A stretch of DNA of 64,000 nt. It comes from Amphirosellinia nigrospora (taxonomy: Eukaryota; Ascomycota; Sordariomycetes; Xylariales; Xylariaceae). Shown here in pieces: positions 34,559-46,300 of the stretch. Below the pieces are notes generated by a model. It worked only from the letters and a program-made list of their open reading frames with translations, made no database searches and had not been told where the DNA came from. The translations under genes and the position numbers were made by a program. Where the stretch lies: the NCBI GenBank assembly GCA_004123355.1, contig SCHM01000001.1, positions 6,830,193-6,894,192 on the forward strand, given 5' to 3'. The stretch's first letter is position 1. Each line of letters begins with the position of its first letter.

Positions 34559-36594
34559 ATGGTGAGCGCTCACGAGACGTTCAAGGCGCTCGGCCCGGCC
34601 GAATGGGAATCGTTCGCCAAAGAAGACCTGGCGACGGTTATGACGGACATATTCGACGATGCCTACCGCCTCATTGACTCGATACCGGCCGCCGCCGCCG
34701 CCGCCGCCGATGCAGATCGAGCGCCATTGCCGAGCCTAACAGCAGATTCCTCGGACCAGGCCAAACAGCTGAGGAAAGAATGGAAAGAGGTCAAGGTCAA
34801 CCCACGCGAGAACCCACTCGACTTGAGCGTTTACAAACTGGCAGCCAAGGACGGGAAGGGCGCGTGGTTTGCGAGGCGTAGCGTCCACGACGGACCTGGC
34901 TTCGGAAAATGGAAAACGGGCATGGAGAGGGAGTTTGCCGAGAGTCTGAAGGTACAGGGACGGCCCGGCGACGGCAAGATCAGGGGCTTGGGAGCAGACA
35001 AGTGCGTTGAAGATCAGACCGTGGATGGCTGTGGAAAGATACAGGGTAAGTCATGCGCCAGTTACCCTCAAGGCTAGCTCAGCTTAGCTTGTATGAGACA
35101 AGACAGAATAACTGACGAAGCATGTATAGTCTACCAGCTCTCAGCCCAGTTCCCAGGCCCTACAACACCACGCGACTTCGTCACCTTGGGCCTAAGTTCT
35201 GACACGGCAAACGGAGCTGGCGGATCGAGATCTTTCATGCTTGTGTCGAAGCCGTGCATCCATCCCGAATGTCCTCAGCGCTCGGGGTTTATTCGCGGCT
35301 ACTATGAGTCGGTCGAGTTCATTCGTGAGATTAAGATAGGCAAAGCACCAGACACAACATCATCATCAGTGGAGTCAACAAACGAGGACCCTTCGACGAC
35401 TAACAACGTAGATGATGATGAGTCGAAGGGCGAGAATCAGGACGGAGGCAATTCCATTATCGAATGGTTGATGATCACCCGTTCCGATCCAGGGGGCAGC
35501 GTACCTCGCTTTATCATCGAGAAAAAACACCCGAAGGCATAGCAACCGATGCCGGTAAATTCTTCCAATGGATATCGTCTGAGAAATTTCAAAGACTACT
35601 CGATAGCAATTTCGAATCTACGCAAGCGACCGGTGAAGAAGACCAGAGCGTAACCCCAACGTTTAATTCATCTGGCACTCCGTACAAACCCAATCCAACG
35701 CCAACAAACGACCTCAAGGCCACAACAGGCCCCAGAACCGCCGAACCGGATTTTCCGGAATCGCCGGGACCCGGAGGTGTCTATGGAATGATATCCGGTG
35801 CTCTAGGTATGGTGGCTTCGGCAGCAGCTTCCCGACTGCTTGGACCCGTCGGGGAGAACGCGAGCGAGACTGAGTCCGAGATTTCATCACCAGACTTGGA
35901 AGATGATACTTCGTCTATTCACAGCTTTCACAGTCTCGACGCCACAGCAGACGGTGAGATAGCCGCGAAGGCGATAGAAGGCGAAGAGCCTGCCCCGTCC
36001 ATCAGCACCAGTGCGGGTGGGGATTCCTTGCATTCATCCGAATCCACTTCAATGCGTTCTTCACAGCACGACAAAGAGCTTAGGAAGCTGGAAGAACGGA
36101 GGCGGAAAACAGAGGATAAGCTGCGGCGAGCAGAAGAGCGGGCGCTAGCGAAAAAGAACGACGACGCGCAACGCGACCAGTTGGCGCTACAGAAACTACG
36201 GGAAAAACACGAACGCGAGATCGCGAAGCAGGAAGAGAAATACCAGCGCGAGCGTCGCAAGCTCGAGGCCAAGCGGGCCAATGAGGAGAAGAAGGCCGAG
36301 GAACGCCGCCGAAAACAGGCGGAACGCGAGCAGAAGACCAGTTTAGCCCTCGAGCTTGATAAGACCCGGGCCGAGCGGGACATCGCGCGCAAGGAGATCG
36401 AGATTTTAGCCGAGCAGGTTGGACAGCTACAGGCTTTAAATACAAAGCTTGTTGCCCGCCTCGGTCGTGAGGGCATCAGTCTCGATGACGTTTTGACGCC
36501 CAGCTCTGCGAGTGGCGGCCTCACACCTGGAAATCTCAGTAGGTCTGTGACTGAACAGGATTTGGTTGGAGCATCTAGTGGCGTAAAATTATGA
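34559..36594 (+). CDS. DUF3074 (START-like) domain protein with C-terminal coiled coil
   Basis: Exon 1 is 34559-35045. An 84-nt intron (35046-35129, gtaagt...tatag) joins KIQ to VYQLSAQFP. The DUF3074 domain is START-like and presumably binds a hydrophobic ligand; it covers about residues 90-300, with KEWKEVKVNPRENPLDLSVY, WFARRSVHDG, FGKWKTGMEREFAESL, GPTTPRDFVTLGL and SGFIRGYYESVEFI. An acidic, S/T-rich insert and IEWLMITRSDPGGSVPRFII follow. The second half is disordered, then a long R/E/K-rich helix (about 36070-36440) typical of a coiled coil, ending ASSGVKL. A run of seven alanines from (GCC)n lies near residue 45. The frame slips once at about 35528, in an A run. The long antisense open frame under the coiled coil is a composition artefact. 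Confidence 0.87.
34687..34709. repeat. (GCC)n run encoding polyalanine
   Basis: About seven GCC codons in a row inside the DUF3074 gene. The expansion gives a short alanine tract in a likely flexible loop and is a possible length polymorphism. Confidence 0.8.
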
Positions 36595-39500
36595 CCCCGT
36601 GTGCAGTTTATTACATACTCGTAATGGTTGAGGATGACAACGGGGCAAAGGACTTGAAAGCTCAACGATATAATACCTATATACAATCGATACCATACTT
36701 ACAGCCTATCGATATATAATAGAATACGACACCAAAAGAAATTAAAGCGCAAAATTGGATACCTACCTATGTATAACAATGAAGATATATTCTCCTGGTT
36801 CCTTGATGTATTGTATACCTTATTTGCAAACACAAATTACGCCTTTATCAATGGCCATATATACAATAACTCTTAAGAGGAATTGAATCCCTGCACCGCC
36901 GTTACGCCGCAGCCCTCAGATCCTGCTTGGTTTCTAGAAGGCTGGTTCCTGCTTGTTCATTGCCTTCTTGTGCTGTAGTCAGTGCTGTTCCTCTCCCGCC
37001 TTCAATCCCTGCATTTTCTTCGCGTTCACCAATTTTCGTTTTTCAGCTTCCTTTGCTAGTTTTTTCTGGTTCATCTACAACGCAAGTTTCTGGTTATATG
37101 CTTCTTTGCTAGCATATTCTGCCGCTGCTGTAACGATATTTTCTGGTCTGCCATGTCCTGCTGCTGCTGCCGAACCGCCGCGTCGTCTTCTCCATCTCTT
37201 GTGTCTGCCACCTCTCTGCCTCGTCCTTGCGGCGCTTGGCGTCTTTGGCGACGTCCTCGGGTAAGCCCACTACGTCGAGGGGTCGTTCTGCACCGAACTC
37301 CGCGTAATAGCGGTCTTCGCAGCCCATAGTCCCTCAAGAGCTCCCCTAATTGTATGTTTAAAGGCGGATTAGCATTATTCGTAGTTATTCGGAGATAGAC
37401 AGGAGGGCGAGGAGAATAATACCGTTCCCGTCTCGCCGTCTGTCGTGGCGATCGTAGTTCAACCCTTCTTTTATTCAAATGTAAACTATGTTTGAAACAC
37501 CTTCGTTTCAGCTTACGTGCGTGATAGCTACTGTCACGTTACAGCTATGCCTTGACGATCAAACTCCAACTTGTGAAGGCTGAGGCGACCAGTTTATTAC
37601 CACGTTAGCCTCCAAGCAAAATTCGTAATATACCCAGGCATGACATATCAAGTGACGATCAAACCAATTCTCAGATAATTTGTCAGGTCCAGTCTCCAGA
37701 GTAGTGAGAACTTGGAAACCTGCTTGGTTGCATAATTGGGTGTAAGCCCCTTGCTAATCAATATGCGTTGCTCAACATTGCCTTCTTCGAGATACCCCGA
37801 GAATCTGGTCACTTCTCTTGCGTAAATAGGTTTAGAAGTGCGGATATGTCACATTTGTATCAGTCTTCTTGACTACTATTAGAATCTTAGAAGCAAATTG
37901 CTTGCTATTCTCCTGTAATACTCATGGTACTGCAATGTGAGGTATTTGACTGTTAAATTTAGCTAGTCAGCTTCACGAGTAAAATACGAACGCCTCATTG
38001 TGCACACGATTGGATACATTATACGCTATACAATATGTATACTGGCTCTCTGGGCTATAATTCTTTTTACACATACAGCATACAACATACACTAGTCGAC
38101 GCTGAATATGGGCAACTTAGAGCAATTTCTGCCTTCAATCTAATGCCTCTAGTGCGATAATTGTTTATTGCAAAGTCCTTGGAAATCGAATCTATCAGGT
38201 AATAGGGTCTATAGGGTCCCTGATTTCTTATTTCTGTCTCCAATCAAATCTCGTCCATAACCCCCTTATTATAGACCGAATTCGAGGGCCTTGTAGGGGT
38301 CCGTACTACGCGAGGCTATATTAACTAATACCATTTTGTCTTTCTTTGTTTTTCTCAGACTTCGATAGGGGGTTCGGAGGCTGTCGGCATTCAGGACTCC
38401 GGGTTGCTAATGTCCGTGCTCTTCGTGGCATCTGCGCCTTATCCGTGTGGCATCTATCTATCGTGCAAGAACACCTGATGTCCTGCTTCAGTCTTATAGA
38501 TAACAGTCTTGCAATAGCTTGACACTACCTATTCAGGCTATACGTTACTTATATCTCTTCTATATTAATAAGTTGCCTATCGAATAATAGCTATTCATCT
38601 ACACGCACCACGGAGACTTGCAAATGGCAGCAGCAAGCGACTATCAACACTCAGCTTAAAAGTAAAACGAAGATTACTTCTCTCAAGAAGTAAACTGACT
38701 TACAAATATACCTGCATCATTTAGGCCAACAGATAGGCAATTCTTTCTGAAAAATGTTCAAAACTATACTGACTTACTGTAGCCTTTATGGGGCACCTTT
38801 TTCCCTTGAGGTACTAGTCACGTTAGATCGGTCGCTTTTTTAAAAAATTCAGCTAAATAAATATAAATCTATTTAGTCTCCTTTCGTCTTTACGCTATTT
38901 TTATAAGACAATAAAAATGTTCAAGTCAATGGATCTTAGAAATTAAGTTTAGTGTCATATCAAGTACAACATAGCACTCCCTAGTAAATAAACTCCAAAG
39001 CTAACGATATGCTACGCTATTAGAGAGCTGGTGTTATCAATCACTAGTAAATACAGGTGTCAGTGGTTTTAGCAGCTTTTTTATAGTATCATTTCACTGA
39101 ATCAACTGCCCGCTGTGTCCACGTTTCTGTATACATGTTAAAGAGGTCTAGTATACTCGAGCCAAAGGGTTCACGTGTGACATATCAGTAACAGCCTGAA
39201 ACGAATTGGGCGATGCTCAGAGATGAAGCCAATACATAAAACGTGATAGCCTATTTAAGGGTCTAAAGGGCCGCCGCCGTAGCACACGACCCATCTTCCG
39301 ACGTGTGCAATGCTACTCAAGATACCTGTCGAATCGCCGGGGAAATTACAGAGCAAATCACCTTCAGTGCTACCAGTACACAACCGCGTCCGCGTTCACA
39401 GAATCATGTTGTGAATGTAGTCCGGACCACCGAGCGTTTATGACTGAGCTCGTGATAGCCGTGACAGGCTTTGTAACATGGCGAGCTGTGAGTAGCATTC

Positions 39501-40121
39501 CGAATCACATTTTCATATCCATCTTTGGTAAACATGGGGATGGGTGTGACGGTGTTGGTACAACTTCTAGGCGTTGACTATGTATGAAATGCTAAAAGAA
39601 GCGATCGTACCGCCTGGCTGCATGAAATCGGGTCGGGGTTCGAGAGTGGTGATATTATCTCGCAATAGATATTTTGCGACATAATTCTACCTGAACTGGT
39701 TTGTATAGGCATGAAACGAGAGCAGTTATTGGCCCTTCAAGAGGTGTAGCCATTGTGCGAAGACTTGATATCGTAAAGCACATTGCTGTTCTCAGAACGT
39801 CAATCCAACGGATGTGGTTTTGCACCCGAAAAGAGAGTGTCACCTTTCTCTTTCGAGAGTCGAATAGGTGCGCTAACGCGGGTTCCCATCGGGAGGGCGC
39901 TTCGGGACACACACTTCAATGAACAAGAGCTATTCCCAGATCAGCTATCTCTAGGTTATCCTACAATGTACACTGATACAATGACGTCTCGTTGGTTGCT
40001 CTTCGAGCTACTAGGCGGGGTCCCTATCTCGTTTTGATATTAATGAAGAAGTATTTGGCCTGCACCAAGATGCTTCGTCCCAAGCTGACATGCAAGTAAT
40101 GGTGTTTCCTACCTCGAAGAC
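36595..40121. other. Gene-poor, TA-rich region
   Basis: After the DUF3074 stop there is no confident gene for about 3.5 kb. A small GC-richer patch near 36930-37480 holds a coding remnant (listed separately). From 37.5 to 39.2 kb the DNA is TA-rich with many stops in all frames, as seen in fungal repeats altered by repeat-induced point mutation (RIP). At 39263-40037 several short plus-strand frames occur, one containing DVCNATQDTC, but no consistent gene model emerged. Confidence 0.5.
37071..37478 (-). pseudogene. Decayed coding remnant, Arg/Gln-rich
   Basis: On the minus strand this island encodes a protein-like sequence across more than one frame, including RRERYYSPRPPVYLRITTNN, QLGELLRDYG, then in another frame CEDRYYAEFGAERPLDVVGL and EDVAKDAKRRKDEAERWQ. 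It looks like the tail of a repeat-associated or relocated gene. It is broken and lies at the border between gene-rich DNA and the TA-rich block. The family was not recognised. Confidence 0.35.
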
Positions 40122-40649
40122 ATGCGACCTAACGCTTTCACCACCCTAATTACCGCCACAATCCAGGGCGTACACACCTTGTCGATAAATAGGCGACCTA
40201 CTTTATCACGCCGCTTAGACGGCAGTACTTGCGAGTTCTACGGATCTATGGATGACAAAGAGGTTTACAATGAGTACACGATCAAGATGGCCGGTTGGGG
40301 CAATGAAGGGACGTCAAGCAGTTGCGCGTTCGGAGTCTCAGACTATATCCAGACACAATGCGAGACGAAACTCGATAATTTCATCTGCAAACAAATCTAC
40401 GAGAACCTACACGACACTCAGATCAACTTTCGAATAAACAAGGCAGGCGTTTCCCAACCAAGCTGCGTCACCCAAGCCCTTAAACTGGCGAGCTCACTGT
40501 ATCAAGACGAACAGAATATCGATTGTACTTGCCTTGCCGAGTGTTGGACCTCAGAAATAACGCTCGATGGCTTGGACAATAGACAAGAGGGCTACTCATC
40601 AGACTATTCACAAGCCAAGCGAGATAAGGCGGACTTAATAGTGGAATAA
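40122..40649 (+). CDS. Candidate small cysteine-rich secreted-type protein
   Basis: One uninterrupted frame of 175 residues in otherwise TA-rich, gene-poor DNA. Mid-protein sequence is protein-like: STCEFYGSMDDKEVYNEYTI, KMAGWGNEGTSSSCAFG, TQCETKLDNFICKQ, PSCVTQ and IDCTCLAEC. At least eight cysteines are spread through the chain, and the layout (Cys, GWG, spaced Cys, final C-x-C-x3-C) recalls small secreted proteins of plant- and insect-associated fungi. The N-terminus MRPNAFTTLITATIQGVHTL is only weakly like a signal peptide. A real first exon upstream is possible. No family was assigned and expression is unknown. Confidence 0.45.
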   Translation: MRPNAFTTLITATIQGVHTLSINRRPTLSRRLDGSTCEFYGSMDDKEVYNEYTIKMAGWGNEGTSSSCAFGVSDYIQTQCETKLDNFICKQIYENLHDTQINFRINKAGVSQPSCVTQALKLASSLYQDEQNIDCTCLAECWTSEITLDGLDNRQEGYSSDYSQAKRDKADLIVE

Positions 40650-41525
40650 AAGCGTGGCGGAGCGGAAGAACTCTTTTCAAGACCGAGAATATGATTTAAC
40701 GCCTGTCTGCTCTTGTAGTTGCTACAACAATAGCGAAAAAGCTGGAGGTTTAGGGTGAAGTCCTTAGAAGATTGATCAGAAAACGGTTACTGTTTACTTG
40801 ATGATGGAAATAACGCATCGGAATCTACTTGTTTAATATTTACTATTTAGGGGCCAAGCCTACATGCTTATTATATCGATTGATTTGCTTGACTAGGTAT
40901 GAAGGGCAAGCCTGGACCGAGGAAATTCCGTTGCTTGTACAGTATTGCGTACACACACCGCGCCCCCTTGGTCCCAGTCAACTTCCTTGTATGTCATGAT
41001 ACCCACGAGACTAGATCATAGGCGAGTTTAACGAGTTGAGTGTACGAGGAAATGGCACATAGCGCGCGTGGATGGATCACGACTATAGAGGGGAAGGGGC
41101 AAAGAGTAAATAGAGGCGCTGAAGGATAGTTATTTAGACTCCGGCCACCAGATATGTTCATTCTCTATTCCAAATCTTGATATGCCATGATAAACCTACC
41201 CAAAGTACCTAAGCTAACACTCATATTGCGAGAGCTAAGCCTTTGATCTTTGAGATGTGATACTGTGTTTCTAGCATTGACCAATCAATAACTATAGCCT
41301 CTGTGCACTTCAACATTGCAAGTCATCATCCTTGTATCTTTGGTCTCATGTGCAACAGTGGCACAGTGCGCTCCCGATCCCAACCGGGTTTCCTCTGCAG
41401 CCAGAAATATACATACCCTAATTAGACAGTACTTATTGGACAACTGCATGGTTTATTACCATTGGGCTATGCTAAGTTAAGATATTTTTTTGGACTAATT
41501 ATGAGTTGGTATTGGCACAGAACAA
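40650..41525. other. Non-coding gap
   Basis: No open frame of note and no recognised repeat. It separates the cysteine-rich ORF from the decayed coding block. Confidence 0.5.
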
Positions 41526-43385
41526 GTGAAGGTGGCCAAATCCGCGCCTCGAAAACAGACGCGTAGGTCGGACGCGGTCCTTTCTTCGCTCTCGTGGGCC
41601 CCTGATTTTAAACGACAAGGGGCCATCGGTGCTGAGATGGGCAGGGAGGAGATTCTCACCTTGAACAAGAAGTACCCCAGCTCCTGGATAGGTCGCGAGG
41701 AGGCACGGTTAAGCTTCTGGTAATTCAGTGCGAGCGCGTTCTGGGGAGGTTGTCGCCCAATTCAGCCGGTACCAGCGGGAAATTCCGAGATATGTAGGGG
41801 GGCGTCATCACGCATTATTCTGGAAATATTCGAGCGGCGAAAAGCAACATACATATGCATTGGCGCAGATCTCTCTCTTGTCTCCCAACTTCACGTATGT
41901 GAGATTATATTACCACTCGTGTATCGACGTCGGAGAGAATCACTACGAAAAAAAGACATTTACCCCTAACGCCGATGTTTTTGGGGAGAGTATAGGTAAC
42001 TACATACTATGTAGGGGCGGTTATCCTCGCTACAACTATTACCGAGAGACGGGCCGACGATTGGCCTAACACCTCAACGTCTTGGTGGCCGAAGACTATA
42101 AGGGCTGTGTTAAGAGTGGTTAACTCTTCGCGGAGCAGATCTACAGCGGCGAAAGTGGGCTTCTGGATTGGGCCGGTCTATATACTACGTTATATGCATC
42201 TCACGGATAGAGGGAAACATGATTTGGGGACCCCGTTCGTAGATCATCTTGGCCTGATCTGGTAGTTGGTGGATTGTCTGACGGATTTATCTAGTCTGTG
42301 ATTGGTAGAGATGCTGTCCTCCTATATCTTTCTTCATGATGCGGTTGCTCTGATATTTGATTCGACTAACTCTATGTTCGCTATGATATTAGCACCTATT
42401 AAGCTTGCTAAGACGGGAATGTTCCACGGTAGTCGACCATGCATACTGTTAAAAGCGCCTATAAAAAGTGTGAGTGGGGTGTTCTACGATTGATCCTGCA
42501 AGTGGCCGAAAGAAGGTAACAAAAAGGTTGCTATGATGCCGATCAGGAAATAAGGCCTTTCAGGTTCTTGTGAGGCGGACGGCTACCTTAAAGATTCCGC
42601 TGTTTTTATCTTCTTAATGTCAACGACAGTAAATCTTGGGGGTTTGCGAACTATAGGTCTTCTGCTGTGGCTTTGTCAACTTCGGGCGATTATGGGTGGC
42701 ATCCGGTCTTACAGGCCGGGGTGTAAGACGAATGGTTTAGCAGTCTAGGATATATATACCCGACATCTGAGATTCGGCACATTCGAGTAACCCTGGTTAC
42801 CCTACAGGACGGCTTGAACACGGCTGGGCCGCTTGTTTCTAGAGCGTTAAGGATGGTGTATAGATGCTACTTCGCTAGTTAGACTCGAAGACTGCCACTG
42901 GACATAGCGGGGGACTTGATCAATGCGATTAAGGGAATAATTGGTTGCCATATACGGGGGCTACTGCGTTTCGACGAGCGACGTGCTTTGGGATTTATGC
43001 CGGAAGACGAGCTTAGAGTTGCGCAGGATGCAACCCGACGGATGTCCTATGACGGCAGACTGCTGTCTCTTTTACTGGGTTGGCTTGCCCGATGTGTTGT
43101 GTCTTCCGCGCCGCACCGAACACAACACATCACAGCAAAGGCGCCCTGTGCGTCACAGAGGTGCGACGACAACACGAATTCAACCCTCAACCCCACGTAT
43201 ATCCTGCAGACCGCCGATCAAAAGTTCTGGACGCGCTGCAGAGAAACATATATGGTTTCTTTCGTACTTCGTATTTTGGTGAACTTGGGACCTCTCAGAT
43301 GAATTTTGTCGGCGGATCACTAGGGAAGACTATAATCTTCTTGCGCTGGGAGCGGGATGCGGTTGATCTTTCCAGTAGGGCCTAG
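41526..43385 (+). pseudogene. Decayed coding block of unknown family
   Basis: Several plus-strand frames in succession have protein-like composition: one at 41526-41723 with KKYPSSWIGREEARLSFW, one at 41728-42069 with GGRHHALFWKYSSGEKQHTY and NADVFGESIGNYILCRGG, one at 42302-42493 with AMILAPIKLAKTGMFHG, and one at 43080-43385 with NIYGFFRTSYFGELGTSQ. Together they suggest one or more larger genes now broken in many places. The GC content looks higher than in the surrounding DNA. I do not recognise the family. A relic host gene and an old mobile or foreign element are both possible. Confidence 0.35.
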
Positions 43386-46300
43386 TAATGTATGTGTCAA
43401 CGATATGATGAAATCAGTCCGTTATCAACGGCGCTCAGGTACCTGGTATAGCTAGGTAGGGGGAGCCGAGCATATGAATAAGTGCCTGGTGTTGGCATGC
43501 AAGTAAGTTGTCTATGATAATCTACGAACTGCAGGTTGCTCCTAGTACACTAGCTGGTACATGGGACCGTTATGTCCCCGGAAACACTGCTGCAGCTACT
43601 TGTTTAGGGCTGCAGGAACTATTGAGATCGATGTATATAATAACAAATCGAATGGTAGTTGATATAATCTATGTGAACAATGACCGGATAGGTGGGCGAG
43701 GGACGTGGTGAACGGATATCTCAAACTCGACGGCTGCAGAGGGCAAGCCGCTGCTTCGAACTGATATCTAATGACGTCTAGGCCCTTCAAAGATTGGCTT
43801 GTTGGCTTTCATCTGAAAAGAGGGTGTGCGGAAAGTCTGGGGTAACAGGGATACACTCATGATAGGATCTATGTAGCTATATTATTTGCTTAACTATAAC
43901 TAGTGTCTGCCATAAGGTCAGCAGTAAAACTAAAGAACCATTTTCCATCTCGGGAATAGCATCATGTTCTGGGATAGGCTTATCAATAAGACAGAAGAAG
44001 GACGAGTGCCAAGCCAGCATAGGTTCACGCAATAAGTTGAGCAACTGAGATAGCGATCAAATTGGACCACTCGCACGATGCTATCAGCTGCCGTTATGAT
44101 GCTGCTATATTCTGTGTAACTTGTAAAGAGATTAAATGTACTCGAAGATTTCCCATATAGTTTCCTGGGAACATTGAGCCAATAACATCACCGGATCTCA
44201 AAGAACCCATATTATCGATCTGTTAAGTCGATTGATTCTCTACCTAACCCTATATAATGCTTGCAATTGTTTGCTTTTCGAGAGAGCAATCGTTCTCTAG
44301 CGCCTGTGCCTACTATTATCTATAACCAGTGATACGCAACACTTGTAGCTCCTACGGAACCAGACAAAGGTTGGCTGGCTTGCAAAGCATAATCCACACC
44401 GACGCGAGCAAGGGGATCGAGTTGGGGAAATTGGAGAAGGCCTGCTGGAAGCAGCCTCAGTCAGATATTAACAATAGAATTCCCGATTGGCCTTCGGCTA
44501 TAAAACATGGCCCGGCAAAACTAGTAGCCCAAAGTATAACCTATTAGACTGGGTGGTCTGTTGCTAGCTTAAATCTAGGTGCGCTGTTGATGGTGACCAA
44601 CTCGTTGGGCCATTAGCCTCATCAAGAAAATCGTGTATCAAAGAAGTAGCTGAGAGTCTGTTTTGAACTCAAGATGAGTTTGAAAGACCCCATCAGCCGT
44701 CTTGGGAGCACGTGTGCTGTATCGCGAGGTGTATAGAATAACGAGTGAATACATGTGATAGGAGATAGGTGTTTCTGATGCACCCTATGGCCCAGCCAAT
44801 AGATTGCTCATCAGACTATGCTTCATATATAAGTATTACGTCGTGGTGCATCTCCTTAGGTTCCCTTTCGCTAATGCGCAGATTATTACGTATCATGCCG
44901 AGTAGCGGCTCAACGAGACGCTTAAGCCGCTAATAACCAACCCCCTGTTGGTGGATAGGCGTGATTTGAACCCTGAAGCAAGAGGGTAAATCTAGGTAGG
45001 TAGTAGTACTGTAAGGTAAATTTCGACCTCTACTAGGCTAACGAATAAATCTAGCACTGTTGCTAGCTGATTTCGACGTATATAAACCATTTCATAGTTC
45101 CGCCTCATCAATGGGACATGGATGCTACATGACGACCTTGAGGCTGGTAACCATTTACTGCGATACTTAAGGGGGATTCGGGTGTCAACATAAACCCGAG
45201 AAACTCCACACTATGATTTCTAACCTTTAAGCCATGCCTATTACTGAGGTATCTCGCGAACGTCTATGAGTATAGTATACTACTTATGTAGGGGTACGTA
45301 CGCGAGTAGACTAGACACGGACTACTGGCCAGTGAAACAGTTTACAGTAGTACTTCGTACATAGTAGTGGGACAAAAGACCCGTCGAGTCATCCTTGTAG
45401 CTCGAAACCTTCCTGCATAAGTAATAGCGTTTCGGGAGTCTTTACCACGAAGCCTGGGAACTGAACATCTTGGAAGCACCGAGTTTACTGGATGAGAACT
45501 TCTGATAAAATAAATATGATGGCACACTTGTTCTACCTAATGTGCCCACGAAAGAAATGAGAGACTTTCAAGCGTTAATCGTTGAGGTTTGCCGGCACCT
45601 TGAGTCTTCTAAGGCTTTCTGATCCCTCGCGTTAGAACTCGGCTCATCTACTTGTATGTCGTCTAGATAGCATTTCGGGCGACCGACCTGGTGGACCCCA
45701 ACGGCCCCCAAATGTACTCACAGTACAGTGCTGTATATTCCAAAGCGACTAGACCAAGTGTTGAGAGAGTGTATGATGGAAAATTTTAATCGCTCGTAGA
45801 CTATCTGTTGGGCGTCTAATGTATCGATTATCCAACATGACCCGCACGTGTCGCCGCTTCGTGGAGCTAGCAACACGACGGTGCCTCGCAGCCTGCATGT
45901 GATGCAGTAGTCGCTGGATACCCTCAAGCAGATTTTACTCTGAGTGTCTACGCAGCTAGACCCCATATGACAGTACCGCCGGCGTATTGTGTAACTTGGT
46001 GTGATTGTTAGTCCCCCTACGTTGGCCTTGGCGTTCAAAAATAGAAGTAGAGAGAGGATGATTTAAGCCTGCATTAGTAGCTTCGGCTCGAGGATGTTAA
46101 GTTCTGAGCTGATGCTGGGAATGAGAAAACCGACCTCTATTTTCTCCATTGCCTTGAGCAAATCACCAGGGTATGTCATTTCGTGACCCTGTGCCCTGAA
46201 ATTCGGAGAAGTCCCCACTGAATAGATGAACTCAGATGGAGAGAGATAATCTAGATTGTGCATTGATAGAACGTCTTACGCCACGATACAACTCTGCCGA

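Noticed and set aside
35928-36686. 252-residue antisense frame rich in Ser, Arg and Cys
   Set aside because: It mirrors the R/E/K-rich coiled coil of the DUF3074 gene on the other strand and has no splice or domain support.
44940-44975. tRNA-like B-box on the minus strand (GGGTTCAAATCACGCC)
   Set aside because: The five-base T-stem does not pair and no matching acceptor stem or anticodon arm is present about 70 bases away.
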